DNA of 64,000 nucleotides from Apium graveolens (Eukaryota; Streptophyta; Magnoliopsida; Apiales; Apiaceae): positions 92,304,474 through 92,368,473 of the forward strand of contig NC_133648.1 in NCBI RefSeq assembly GCF_009905375.1, written 5' to 3'. Below the pieces are notes generated by a model. The model ran no database searches. It was not told the DNA's origin and saw nothing but the letters and a program-made list of their open reading frames with translations. The position numbers and the translations under genes are program-made. This document shows, one piece after another, positions 46,960 through 58,193 of the stretch. Position 1 is the first letter of the stretch. Every line of letters begins with the position of its first letter.

Positions 46960-47737
46960 TTGTCTGAATAGACATTAGCGCGTGTAAATATAATTAATTA
47001 TGTCTCCACACAATTCAAAAATCATAACATGTTTTTCCTTATGTAGCCACATTGTAGGCAGGAGTGTAAGAGAAGTGAGGACCTTTGCAATTCCTCGCAA
47101 TTGTAAGAGATGGAGAATGATTGTGATTTAACCATTAAAAGGGATGCTTCATATGACGTCAACTTACCAATAATTTGTTAGAAAATGACAGGTTCATATC
47201 ACATTTTATATGTGTTTTTAATGAAATTTTCGGAAACTAAATCATGGAAGTTGTTACTCATTACAAGGAGTTAAATTTTTATATTTTGATTTAAGAAATT
47301 TTATTAATGTAAATTTATAGAAAAAATTGAGTTAAAGTTGTTAGTTTAAAATAAGTTATGTGGTTTGTTCCACCTAATGAAGTGTTGGTTTTTTTTATAT
47401 AGCTACGTGTGAAAAAGTAGTTTACAACCCGTAAGACATTTGGGTGAGTATGGTGTTACCCTTCTAGCTCAGACTTTACTCCACTTGAAAAGAAATTTAG
47501 AAAAACATAATTTAATACAATTATATGTATCAAAGGTTATTTGTCATGGGGGCTATCAGAATTTATATGACATAATATGTCATTTTTTTCACTCCCATAT
47601 GAATACGGTTTATACATAGTTCCACTCATATATATATAGAGTTTGTTCATGGGTTTCTATCTCTTTTTACCATTTTTACATAGGTTTAGGTGAAATGAGG
47701 TGGTAATTGTTATTGAGCATTACGTAAAAAAAGTGTT

Positions 47738-47831
47738 ATGTGTTGTTTTATCATGTAAACTATATAACTGCAACTCATCATAGTATGTGTTGTTTTATCA
47801 TGTAAACTATATAACTGCAACTCATCATAGT
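47738..47831. repeat. 47-bp perfect tandem duplication
   Basis: Units 47738-47784 and 47785-47831, starting atgtgttgttttatcatg, are identical. The surrounding 46776-49079 is AT-rich with no gene signal on either strand. Confidence 0.9.
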
Positions 47832-49079
47832 GAGTGTGATAGTGTAAACGATGCAATAATTTCTAATTTCTAATGTTAGTTATATAGTGCATCCTGCAGG
47901 GGCTTGGTAAGTTTCCCGAACTTCTATTTATCTTATAAATGTTTAACAACCAAAATTATAAAGTCAACTGACTAAATGTGCAGTTACATAACCACAAACT
48001 TAATTCAAAGGATCACTAATTCACTATGTCAACATTCAACAATTTAAGAAAATTTTCTAATAGTTTACAAATGAAACCAACAAATAAGTTACAAAAATTA
48101 CATCAAAAGTTTGGTGAAGAACCTTCTCCCCTCACAAATGAACCAACGAGTTACAAAGCTGAGTAAAGCATATGTTACAGATTCTTCCACTCCATCACTG
48201 ATTAAACAAGAAATTAAAATTTTAAAACGATCAAATATTTTTAACATACAGTTCACTGAAATTTTTTAAAGAACAAGGTTGAGCAACATAAAAATAAATT
48301 TTATGTCATTTTCTTACCGTGTAATAAACTGGAGGATCTATAAAAAAATAAAAAAATAAAAAAAATAAGTTAAAAACATTGAAACAAAAAGTAGCAGTTT
48401 TAAGAAATTATCATGTGAATATTATAATTTATCAAATAATACGGGTGTTATAGCAAAGTATCTACTTTTGAATTTTAAAAATGCAAAATACTTAAATGTC
48501 CAAGTAAAATGTCCAATAATAAGAAATAATTCTTCTCAGATTTTTAATATTACATCAAAATTAAAGTTGAGCTAGCCTTTTGAACTCCCTTTATTCTGGC
48601 TATGGTTGAATTTTTTGAACAAGAAATTAATAATAATATAATTATACTTTTGCATTTGTTAAATTTTTTGTTTTGTAAGAGTAAAAAAGAGTGACACATT
48701 TTATTCCGAATTTTGTCTAAAAATTATTATAAGATATATATGTGTAAAAAATTAAGTTGGCATATAATATTAAAATCTAAAAAATAATTATTAAGCACAA
48801 GAAATCACAAGAAAATTTAAGATTCTCACTAAAAATTATATATATAACATATATGTAAAAATTTAAATTGGTATATAATATAAAATCTAAAGAATAATAG
48901 TTAGTCAAATGAAATAAATTATTAAAACAATAATTATAAATTATTGAGATTATTGAAGTTAAAATATTTACGTATTATTTTGTATGTATTATATTATTGA
49001 AGGATTCAAAATTTGGATGGTTAAATTTTTTAAAAATTCCGCCGACTACGGCCTTTAGCCCTATAGATTTTATAGATTT

Positions 49080-49312
49080 TTTTTTATCGTAGGTAACCTG
49101 CAGCCACTACTTTACGCATTAAGTGTTCACACAATAGCCTACAAACCACATGTTCACCCAATAACCCGCAAATCACGTTAACCAAAATAAATCGCATTTA
49201 AGCGACATGCGGGCTCAAGAGCCATAATCATAAATTTCATAAATTCTCCTCGGGTGGGAATCGAACCGGTGACCAAGAGGATAGTTATGCGCTATAGATT
49301 GTTTAGCTATAA
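49080..49312 (-). mobile_element. tRNA-derived SINE-like element
   Basis: The minus strand has a B-box-like GGTTCGATTCCCACC (49253-49267) and, about 35 bases upstream, TAGCTAAACAATCTATAGCGC, which resembles a decayed A-box. An AT-rich run with several A's lies at the far end (49071-49086). This is the layout of a Pol III-transcribed SINE. The tRNA secondary structure is not intact and no target duplication was found, so it could instead be a tRNA-like patch in another repeat. Confidence 0.4.
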
Positions 49313-49718
49313 GAAGTTCAGAGTCTTGAATAGGAGTAGTGTATTTGGATAATTTGGTATTGTTTTTTTAAACTATTGTTTTTTAATTTTTTCTTGATTT
49401 ATTAATTATTTTGTTATATTATAATTTGAATTACTAAAATTAATTTTCGAGTTGTTTGGTTTTCTACAGAAGAGGTAAGTAAGAACGAAGTTGAATGCGA
49501 TTAAAAATTAAGTGAGATAATAATTCATATAGTTTGTAATTATATTATATACATGATTCAATTTTTGTAATTAAATTATATTTTTTTAATTTATTTTGGA
49601 AGGTGTTAACTTACTTTTTAGGACCAAACAAAACCATATTTCACATAGTATAGTATAGATAAAAATTGTATATCTGTCCACATAATTAGTCAAATGAAAT
49701 CACAAATGAATTTAACGA

Positions 49719-50097
49719 GGGTGTATTTAATTAAGATTTTTAAGGATTTTCAAAGTCCATGCGTATTCAATTTAGATTTTGAAAAATCCTTCAAAATCAA
49801 GAGATATTTAATTTGGATTGTAAAAAATCCCATAAAATCTGATTATATTCAATTTAGAATTAAAAAAATCTTTCAAAATCTTAGGGTATTCAATTAATAT
49901 TTCATTTTTAATCTTTTGAAATTTCGTCAAAATGCATAAGATTTTGAAAGATTTCTAAAGAATTTCATAAAATTATTATGAGTGTGCAATATTTTTTAAT
50001 TAACTCCATCAAAATCCCCGAACATTTAAAACTAACGAAAATCTTATAAAATTCATGGATTATTATCAATCTTTCAAAATCTCAATTAAAAATACCC
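49719..50097. mobile_element. MITE-like element with AT-rich inverted ends
   Basis: Ends pair imperfectly: GGGTGTATTTAATTAAGATTTT on the left against GGGTATTTTTAATTGAGATTTT read inward from 50097. The body repeats TATTCAATTTAGATTTT/AAAATC-like words in both orientations, so it can fold on itself. No clear target duplication is found and the superfamily is not determined. Confidence 0.45.
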
Positions 50098-50250
50098 ACT
50101 AAAATTCATATTTAATATTTAATACAGCTGTTTTCTTGCCTAACAGATATTAAATTTGTATATCTACTTAAATCTTTTTCTTTTCACGTTAATCCAAAAT
50201 CGCATATACGAATCGGGCCCAACTTCTTTTCCTTTCCCTTCCACCACAGC

Positions 50251-50259
50251 TATATATAT
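50251..50259 (+). promoter_or_regulatory. Candidate TATA box of the HD-Zip IV gene
   Basis: TATATATAT preceded by pyrimidine-rich sequence and followed by a GC-richer stretch; it is the clearest TATA-like site upstream of the gene. It lies about 840 bp before the ATG, so a long leader or a leader intron would be needed. Exact L1-box words (TAAATG[CT]A) were not found nearby; only TAAATGAA near 50942. Confidence 0.3.
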
Positions 50260-51097
50260 GGGGCCATAACTTGTTTTGTACTCACACATTTTGTAGCAGT
50301 TGTTAAGCACATCTTTCTTTGATCTTCTCAACCTACTAAACACTAGCTTCACCTTCCTATCGTTTTTTCTTCCATAAGTAATATATACTTATAATTGATA
50401 TAATCTTTCTTTTACTATCTGGCACATTTAGATATGGATTTGAAAAACTTCATCTTCTGTTAGTGATTTTGAAGTTAATCATTTCCTACAACTCCACCAT
50501 TCTTAGAAGGAATTTTGAATTTCTTTCAAGAAGAATTTCACTTTATACGGAAGGAAGCAATTAAGCTGACCAATGAAAATCCCTCCATAGTTTTTATTTT
50601 TACTTTTATGATGTTGAATATGATTTTGAAAAGAAATAGATGAAGTTGTCATTCTAAACAAAAAAAGTTCTTTTTCTTAGCCAGATTTACTTTTGTTGTT
50701 TGCTGTAATATTTATATTCTTATATGTGGTTAATTTATTATCAATTAATAAGTATAATTTTTAGTGAATTTCAAATCATATCATTTTTATGACAAATACC
50801 ATGAATCGTGAATAATTTGAGTTACCGATTTATAATTATTTTACGATTTCGAAAAATCGGATAATTTATCGATAATCGGTCAAATATTTTTGAAAGATTT
50901 ATGATCAATTTAACGATTTCTATAACCATGAAAAATATTGGTAAATGAATGTTTTGAAGATAAATTTTAACAAAAACTTTTTGTACACGCATAAGAATAA
51001 ACTTGTTTCAATTATTTATTATTTGTTTATATATATAAATTTAATTTATATGTAAACCAAGATAATGTTATAATAGATCTATAATAGACAGATTCGC

Positions 51098-54000
51098 ATG
51101 CATATGGCATGGCAAATGTACGCACACATGGAACTAACTTATCAACTTAATGTTGTGGATGCGCAGATTGAAATGGAGCATAACAGCTCGCAAACTGCAC
51201 ATCAGGAGGCAGGCCTTAAAGCTGTGGTTTCAGGCTCTTCGGCAGTAGGAAGCATTCAAAACGATGGAGCTGCTGCTGCTGCTATTGTTGTTGCTGGTGA
51301 TACTAGTGGTGGTAGTGCTGCTTCCAGTGTTAGTGCTACTGCTAATGGTGGTGCTACTGGTGGTACTAGTGCTGCTGCTCCTACTGGTGGTGGTGGTGCT
51401 CTCGCTGCTGCTGGTTCTGATGTTGGCGCTGCTGCTGGCCCCTCTAAAAAAAGAAGGTCTCAATGCTATACTGAGCAGCAAATCAATGTACTGGAAACGT
51501 AAGATTCCTCTACAGATGAACATTATACTAATATTGTTCGTATTTTAATTTAGTTTGCATTTAAATATAATTGTTGGTGTATACCATATATATTAATAAC
51601 GTGAGACATGGATATGTAGTAAATTTGGATAATATCTTCTTGTTAAATTTGGATAAATATGTTTTTTCTTCCTTTTTTTTGTTGAATCTAGGTACTATAA
51701 GGAAGATACACACCCAAACCAGTTAAAAAGAAATGAAATTGCTCAGGCTTTAGGGATGGAACCTAATCAAATACGTTATTGGTTTCAGAACAAGCGCTCT
51801 CAAGTGAAGGTACTAATCTTTTCATCTTAATTTCAGTATCTACTTCTTTATCTTTACCAAGTTTCCAACTTTTTGTATCTTATTATTTATGATAACGAGC
51901 CTCCACCCCTCCTATAATCATTTTTTTTGTAAGTTACAAGTAATTAATAATTCAATTTTTATTTTATTAATATGTCAATTCTTTCTAGAATCAAAGCACA
52001 CGAGAGAAAAACGAGACTTTCCAATCTGAGAACGACAATCTCCGAGCTCAGATTCAATACTTCACAGAAGTTCTAAGTAATAAAAATTGCCAGGAATGTG
52101 GTTGGGCAGAAGAAAATATACTGAGATCTGAAAATATCCGTTTAAGAGAAGAGGTATGATTACATTAACTTATTTTAATCTCGTCTATTAGCAATTCTAG
52201 TTCTAAGCTCATTAACTTGAGTTTGTGTTTTTATCGTTGAAGTATAATAATCTCAGTTTAGAACTTTAGATTAGTGTGCTAGCAATATTTTTCTTCTTCT
52301 TCTTCTTCTTCTTCTTCTTCTTCTTCTTCTTCTTCTTCTTCTTCTTTTATTTTTTAATTACTTTTAAAATTTTCTTATAGGTAAGGCAACTCAAATCAAC
52401 AGTTGCACGGAATATGGCAGGCGAGGATCTACAAAACCTTCCCATAGCATTTCAGGATTCACAAAACCCATCAACATCTCAGGATCCACCAAATTTTTCC
52501 ATTGTAACCTCCCAAAACCCACAAGACCTTGCATTACATGTGCAGAGTCCACAAGACCTTCACATAGTGTCTGAGGCTGACAATGCAAGTACTAGTAACA
52601 CAAGTTCAGGAGACAGGCTCAACACAGTCAATTTATTGACCTCAGATGAGTTTAGGCATTCTATTACTAAGCTTGTCATTTCAGCTGCAGACGAGCTGAA
52701 ACAGATGGCAATGGCTATGCAACCACTGTGGATTTGTAGAGGTGCTGAAGGCGCAACTAGTATTCTAAATCAAAGCGAATATCTTGCAACATTTCCTAAT
52801 TATAACTCTTGCCCCACAAGATTTGGCTATACATGTGAAGCTTCACGCCATATAGCTAGGATCTTACAGAGCCCCGCACAATTGCTCAACATTCTAATGA
52901 ATGTGGTAAGTTTCATATTTCTCTGTTATTTACTTTTATCAGTTCTATTGTACATATATGATATTGAAGTAATGCTTGTCTAACTTATCTTGTTCTATCC
53001 CTGCTAGAATGAATGGGCACTCATGTTTTCTGCCATTGTCTCAAGAGCTTTGACATTAGGTGTACTAAATGATGGAGTAGACCATATCAAAGCTCTGCAA
53101 GTGGTAACTAACCCATAAACGCTTATGATCTAATTATTTATTAATTTTGGATTTGCTATATATATGAAAAATGAACTGAATGCATTTACATTTCAGGTTG
53201 ATGCTGAATATCATATTCCTACACCACTGATTCCTAAGCGTGAGATCTGTTTTGCAAGATATTGTACACAGCATTCCGAGGGGGTATGGGCCGTCGTTGA
53301 TGTTTCATTAGATAACATACTCCCTACTCTTGAAAACATAACCTGTCAGAAAAAGCCATCAGGCTGCGTGATTCAAGCAATGGATGATGGAACCTCAAAG
53401 GTGAATATATACAAAATTATATCTAATATGGATCAAATAAAAAATGATCATCCAAGTTATGATATGTATACAACTCAAGCTAGCAACATACTACTTAGCG
53501 ATTTAATTTTTATGGCTAATGTAGTACTATTATTTTTATGATTATCTAGATTACTTGGATTGAGCATGTATACGTCGACTACAATGGTGTAAGCACCATG
53601 TACAAACCTCTAATACTTTCTGGTTTGGGATACGGAGCCAAGAGATGGGTTTCAATTCTAGAGAGACAAGGTCAACGTCTTGCCACTGCAATGTCATCCA
53701 ATGTTCCATCAACTCGTGACTTCAACAATCTATGTAAGTAAATAAAATTAAGATTATGAGAGGAAATAATATTAAGTAGCTAGTATGATGGCAACTTCAT
53801 AGTATCTTTCATGAAATTTTAGTTTTTTTTTTTAAAAGTGACGTCAAGCACTGAAGGAAAAAGAAGAATATTGAAAGTTGCAGAGAGAATGGCGAACAAC
53901 TTCTTTTTTGGGATTACGGGTCCAAAGGGTGGCAGATGGACTAAATTGAATTGGAATTTCGGTGATGATGTTAGGTTGATGAGTACAAGGGTCATGGATG

Positions 54001-54917
54001 ACCCAGGCATCCGAAATAGCACTTTGCTAAGTGTTTCTACCTCCTTTGTGCTCTCAAATTCACCAAAGATGGTGTTTGATTTCTTGCGTGATCACAGTTT
54101 TAGAAAGAAGGTAAATTCAGCTTTTAATTCATATCTTTTATATTTTGTATGGAAATTTTGGAAAAAAATACGCATTACAGAAGCTATTGTAATTATCTCA
54201 ACTCTTGAGTTTAAAATTCTTTAGAAATATGATGCAGATTTACATGTATTTAAATAAAATGTTTGTCAGTTGTCATTAATCATGCATCTGTCTTGTTACA
54301 TGTGGAAGACGACTATTAATTACCTTTTAATTTACTTAAAAAACACACTTTGAATTCATATATATGAATATCAACAGTGGGACGCTTATGCCAATGGGGA
54401 TGATTATGAACCACTTTTCAACATTTCATATGGTGAGGGAGCTGGAAATCTTGTTTCCGTATATAAAGTTCCGGTAAGTATTTATGCCTTCATCTCTCTC
54501 CCTCGCTCCATTATTAGCACTAAAACAGAAAAAGAGTGACAATGACGGAAAATTAAAAAATTGTAGACGAGGAGGCAAGAGCATTTGCAAGTACTACAAG
54601 AAAGTTGGAGTGATGCAGTTGCATCACACATTGTGTTTTCCACCACCGAAACTGGGAGTATAGATGTGGTACTAGGTGGAGGAAATCCAAATAGTCTACC
54701 TCTTCTGCCATCAGGATTCACAATACTTCCGGGTGGACCTTCATTTGGTGAAGAAGGCACCAGCAAAACTCTCTTGACCGTGTCTTTTCAGTTAATGTTT
54801 AATAGATCTCCAGTGGTGAACATAACTCACGTAGATGCTGCTAAAGTAGTAAAATTCCTCAGATGCAGCTGCAAAAAAATCAAGCATGCATTGAATGCAG
54901 TTGATCCAAATGCCTGA
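51098..54917 (+). CDS. Class IV HD-Zip (HD-START) transcription factor, 10 exons
   Basis: Ten exons with GT-AG introns keep one frame of 803 codons: 51098-51498, 51692-51809, 51989-52153, 52381-52905, 53008-53103, 53197-53400, 53550-53733, 53839-54110, 54378-54473, 54567-54917 (TGA). Residues ~117-176 form the homeodomain with helix-3 WFQNKR; next is the zipper-loop-zipper region typical of class IV, with its CxxC (C207, C210). The START domain begins near residue 320 (DELKQMAMAMQPLW, then HSEGVWAVVDVS); the SAD and C-terminal region follow. Residues ~48-116 are an Ala/Gly/Ser/Thr-rich linker. The family (GL2, ATML1, PDF2, HDG) controls epidermal cell fate. The homeodomain start KKRRSQCYTEQQI departs from the usual KKRYHRHT pattern, so this is a divergent member. 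The start is uncertain: in-frame ATGs at 51098, 51104, 51116 and 51128. Confidence 0.9.
52291..52346. repeat. (TTC)n microsatellite in HD-Zip intron 3
   Basis: About 18 uninterrupted TTC units, ending some 35 bp before the exon 4 acceptor; it contributes to the pyrimidine-rich tract. Confidence 0.95.
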
Positions 54918-55359
54918 ATTTAAATATGGTATACACTTTGTTTACATGTACATTCTGTATCTGGCAGCATTAGTTTCTTTTAGAAACCCTATCAGATCAA
55001 GGATTTCATTTGCACTTGCAGGCTGCAGATGTTCTGAAGAAAGTATGCTCGACGTGGAAGAACTGAAGAATGCCCTACTAAATATGTAATTTTGTTAGAA
55101 CATTTGTAGATACCCTTGGACCCTAGCTGTTACTCTTAATTTGCTATTGATTACCATTGGTGGAACATTGGAGTTCGACAAAATGTATACAAACACACAG
55201 TGCTATATCATTAAAGAGTTCGACAATATTATCAGTTTTTTTTTTCAGTTGAAACTTGTTTCTTCACCTATTTTTCGGATTTGAATTAAAATTATAATTT
55301 CGTGGAAGTGATTTTGACATCATAGTTTGGTTTAATTTTGGTTTATTTCATTTCAGACA

Positions 55360-56480
55360 AGCTGTTAAATTTTGCATAAACAACATTACTCGATTACTTT
55401 CACTTAGTTTGGGCAGTAACATGCTTCAGGGAAGCATTCCTCCCCAACTGTTTAATATGTCATCTTCACAGGATTTGAGCCTTTACAGCAACCACCTCAG
55501 CGGCCTGATTTCTGAGCAAATTGTTTGACTTTCTTCACAATTAAAGTTGTTTTATTTACTTGGATCAAAATCTGTTGACAGGGCCACTATCATCCAACAT
55601 TATTTTAAAGATTTAAAAAATCTTGCATTTCTAGATCTTTCAGAGAACAAACATTTCAGGGAATAATGTAATACGTCAGTGCCACATCGAGGAGATTTGA
55701 GACTTCTATTCAGTTTACAAGGCAAAGTACCACTACAATGTGCACCAACAAATCATGATCTTTTGGGACTTACGATGGGCTAGTCATTACCCAAATTGGC
55801 TACATTCAGGACAGTAGGCTTCGACTTATTTCGGAATCAAAACTTGACCCGATTTTGGAAAAAGGTTCTAGATTTGACGGGTTGTCACAAATAATCCCGA
55901 CTTTATTGGAAAATATCGTCTAATTCAACTCCCCAATTTGTCGCACAGTAAACAGTGTGTGTTCAAATATTAGTGCCTTTTCGGTCATCGGATTGCCTGC
56001 TTGTCATATCAAAGGCCAATAAAAAACAAATTCCATTAGGAATGATACCCTTCATATTTCTTCCAACTCTTGTTATCTTGTTAGCATTTCTTGCCTTGTT
56101 CTTTTATCAAAACCCAAAATCCACCCTGAAGTTTGTGCCTCTCTTTGTACTGCACTATGACCAATACCCCATATTTCATACTAAGATATACTACTAGCTA
56201 CAAATGAGTTTTTCCTAAACAATTTGCCAATATGGTTCAGTTTACAAAGGAAGTACTGAATTATTGCAATAAAAATTTGCTGTAATAGTATTGAATATTG
56301 AAGCACATGGAGCTAATTTACAAGAGTTTCTTGGTAGAATGCAAAACAATGAGGAATATTCGCCACAAAAATCTCATTAAGATCATCACCGCTTGCTCTA
56401 GCATTGATTTTAAAGGCAATGGGAATTCAAGGCATTAGTGTTGGAGTTCATGACAAATGGGAATCTAGAGAACTGGTTAA
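55360..56480 (+). pseudogene. LRR receptor-like kinase pseudogene
   Basis: At 55385-55525 reads SLSLGSNMLQGSIPPQLFN and LSLYSNHLSG, two leucine-rich repeats, with a third (LAFLDLSENK) near 55625. A hydrophobic segment PLGMIPFIFLPTLVILLAFL at about 56030-56110 is the transmembrane helix. Kinase scraps follow: YGSVYKGS near 56230 (glycine loop), [26 protein letters not shown] near 56420-56480. This is the layout of subfamily XII receptor kinases (FLS2/EFR/Xa21 type), which sense microbes at the plasma membrane. Many stops and shifts; the rest of the kinase is missing. Confidence 0.75.
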
Positions 56481-57327
56481 GGGTTATAATATTTATCACT
56501 ACATTTTCTTATGAAATGCCGAAACACATCTTCATTGATTAATATTTATGTGTTTTGACTAGGATGATAACGTAAACGCAATAGAAATTAGTGCACAGTA
56601 TACACACCACATATATAAGTTAGACATTTTGAACTAAAGAAGCACACAACCTATTAAGTGCAGTATAACATTTGAAAGTTGAAACCAAAACCAAACTAAA
56701 AAACATTTGTTCGGTTTTAAATAGATTTCTATATTTTGGATAGTTTGTTTTCAATTTTAAAACCGATATACAAAAATTTAAGGGTAGCTAAGATTTTATA
56801 TTTAGTTATGGCTATAGATGGAGATTTTTCATGATGAAAACTGGACGTGTCTGTGTGTGTAATTGTATATGAGAACTTGAGTACGCATGAAGGAATCCAG
56901 GAGCAGAAGAAGTGATGAGGGTTGAGTATTCAGATGAAACATAGGTGATAGGACAAGTACCTAGCGAGCCTTCAACTTCTGCAGTACAGAATTTGGCCAG
57001 TGCTCCAAATTCACTTCCAAATACCGTTACTAGTTATACAACTAAAACCAAAATGGCTACATCCTCATTGTCGCACATTAATGAACACACAAATGCAAAG
57101 CAAGTGAAATTAAACACACACATACACCCCCCCCCCCCCCCCCCGTCTTTGATTGTCATTTTAAGATTTTAAGAGGGTTCTAATAACACTTTGATTTAAT
57201 ATGCTAGTTATTCTCCCATGTCACTGTATTCTACTCCTAATCAAGTCCAGATCATAAGACATTCGACTGTCATTAGTTAAAATCTTTTCTGGTTTGGTCC
57301 TGGAAATGACAGAAATGTTGTTATATA
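56481..57327. other. Intergenic, no gene recognised
   Basis: AT-rich. A Ser/Thr-rich open stretch at 56945-57172 (GTG start, ending beyond a run of 18 C at 57127-57144) has no recognised domain or splice context and is not called as a gene. Confidence 0.5.
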
Positions 57328-57557
57328 CTCACTCCGTCCGGCTAGATTATATATGTTTACTATTTACACGTATTTCGAGATTTTTATAAAGTATAGTTTC
57401 ATAATGTTTTTAAAAAAAAAATTGAATAAAAGTTTAAACATAAAACTTTTATTCAAAAAATTTTATTTTTTTTAAAATACTTTTGGAGATATGCTTTAAA
57501 GAAGCATTGAAAAGCGTATCAAAAAGTCACGTATAGAATTCAATGGGACAGAGGGAG
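57328..57557. mobile_element. Stowaway-type MITE (230 bp)
   Basis: Terminal inverted repeats CTCACTCCGTCC and GGACAGAGGGAG (the common CTCCCTCCGTCC type, two mismatches), flanked by the TA duplication at 57326-57327 and 57558-57559. The interior is AT-rich and can fold back (TTTAAACATAAAACTTTT region). It is a Tc1/Mariner-derived non-autonomous element. Confidence 0.85.
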
Positions 57558-57959
57558 TAATGAAGTTGACACGCTTGACGCTTGCCGACTGAGGAGATAT
57601 GATGAATATTATGAGTACTCTCGACCATTTCCATGTCTAATTATGATATTCAGTGAAGAAGCAAAGACCAACACATATTAAGAAAGAGTGCTGAGTATGT
57701 GAATTTGTGATGGACTCAGATAGACAGAGATTCCATGGTTGACAAAAGTTTAGGTCCGGTTTAATTTGTCTATAAACAAGTCTCTGGTACTTGTTAAACT
57801 TGGAGATTTCAATTTTAAAACTAAATTATAGTACTACACTGGCGGCAGACAGTGTAGTAATTAAAAAGTAAAAATAGCAAACTTGAATCTTTTGTTTGTG
57901 TTTAATTAACATAATAGATGCTACGTACGATTAATAATGAAGGTTAAGCCAATAGCAAA

Positions 57960-58193
57960 TTGTCATTTACACTAACGTGTATAGTTACTGGGTATTTTCC
58001 AGTTGATTACATGCTTGAACTTAAGAATTGAATCTTTTAGAGGTAAATTTGACCATCTCCTGGTAATATCATACTTTACCTCTAAAAGGTAATGAAAGAA
58101 TTGAAGTTCTTTCAGTGATTTGTTTAGCACATCTAATTCTGACATTTGATATGTCCTTCCATCTTCAAGAAATAGAATCAGATTTTCCTTGAC
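57960..58193 (-). pseudogene. Sirevirus aORF scrap interrupted by T2
   Basis: The minus strand reads ENLILFLEDGRTYQMSELDV and LKELQFFHYLLEVKYDITRR, matching in layout the S3 aORF (DGRVFHIRQNAIPL; LENVLFLLQVKNRL) and the S2 aORF end. The frame continues into T2 LTR sequence only by chance, so its real end is at the T2 junction (58193/58194). Confidence 0.55.

Noticed and set aside
50164..50352. Minus-strand 62-codon frame upstream of the HD-Zip gene
   Set aside because: It starts from GTG, has no similarity or context, and overlaps the likely promoter region.
51230..51548. Other open frames over HD-Zip exon 1 (one minus, one plus)
   Set aside because: They arise from the GCT/GGT repeat read in other frames as poly-Ser/Thr or poly-Leu.
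54895..55089. Small frame after the HD-Zip stop, with a possible splice acceptor near 55020
   Set aside because: It overlaps the HD-Zip stop and reads as 3' UTR; at most an untranslated intron, which cannot be shown without transcripts.
56945..57172. Ser/Thr-rich 75-codon frame
   Set aside because: GTG start, ends in a poly-C-derived proline run, no splice or domain support.
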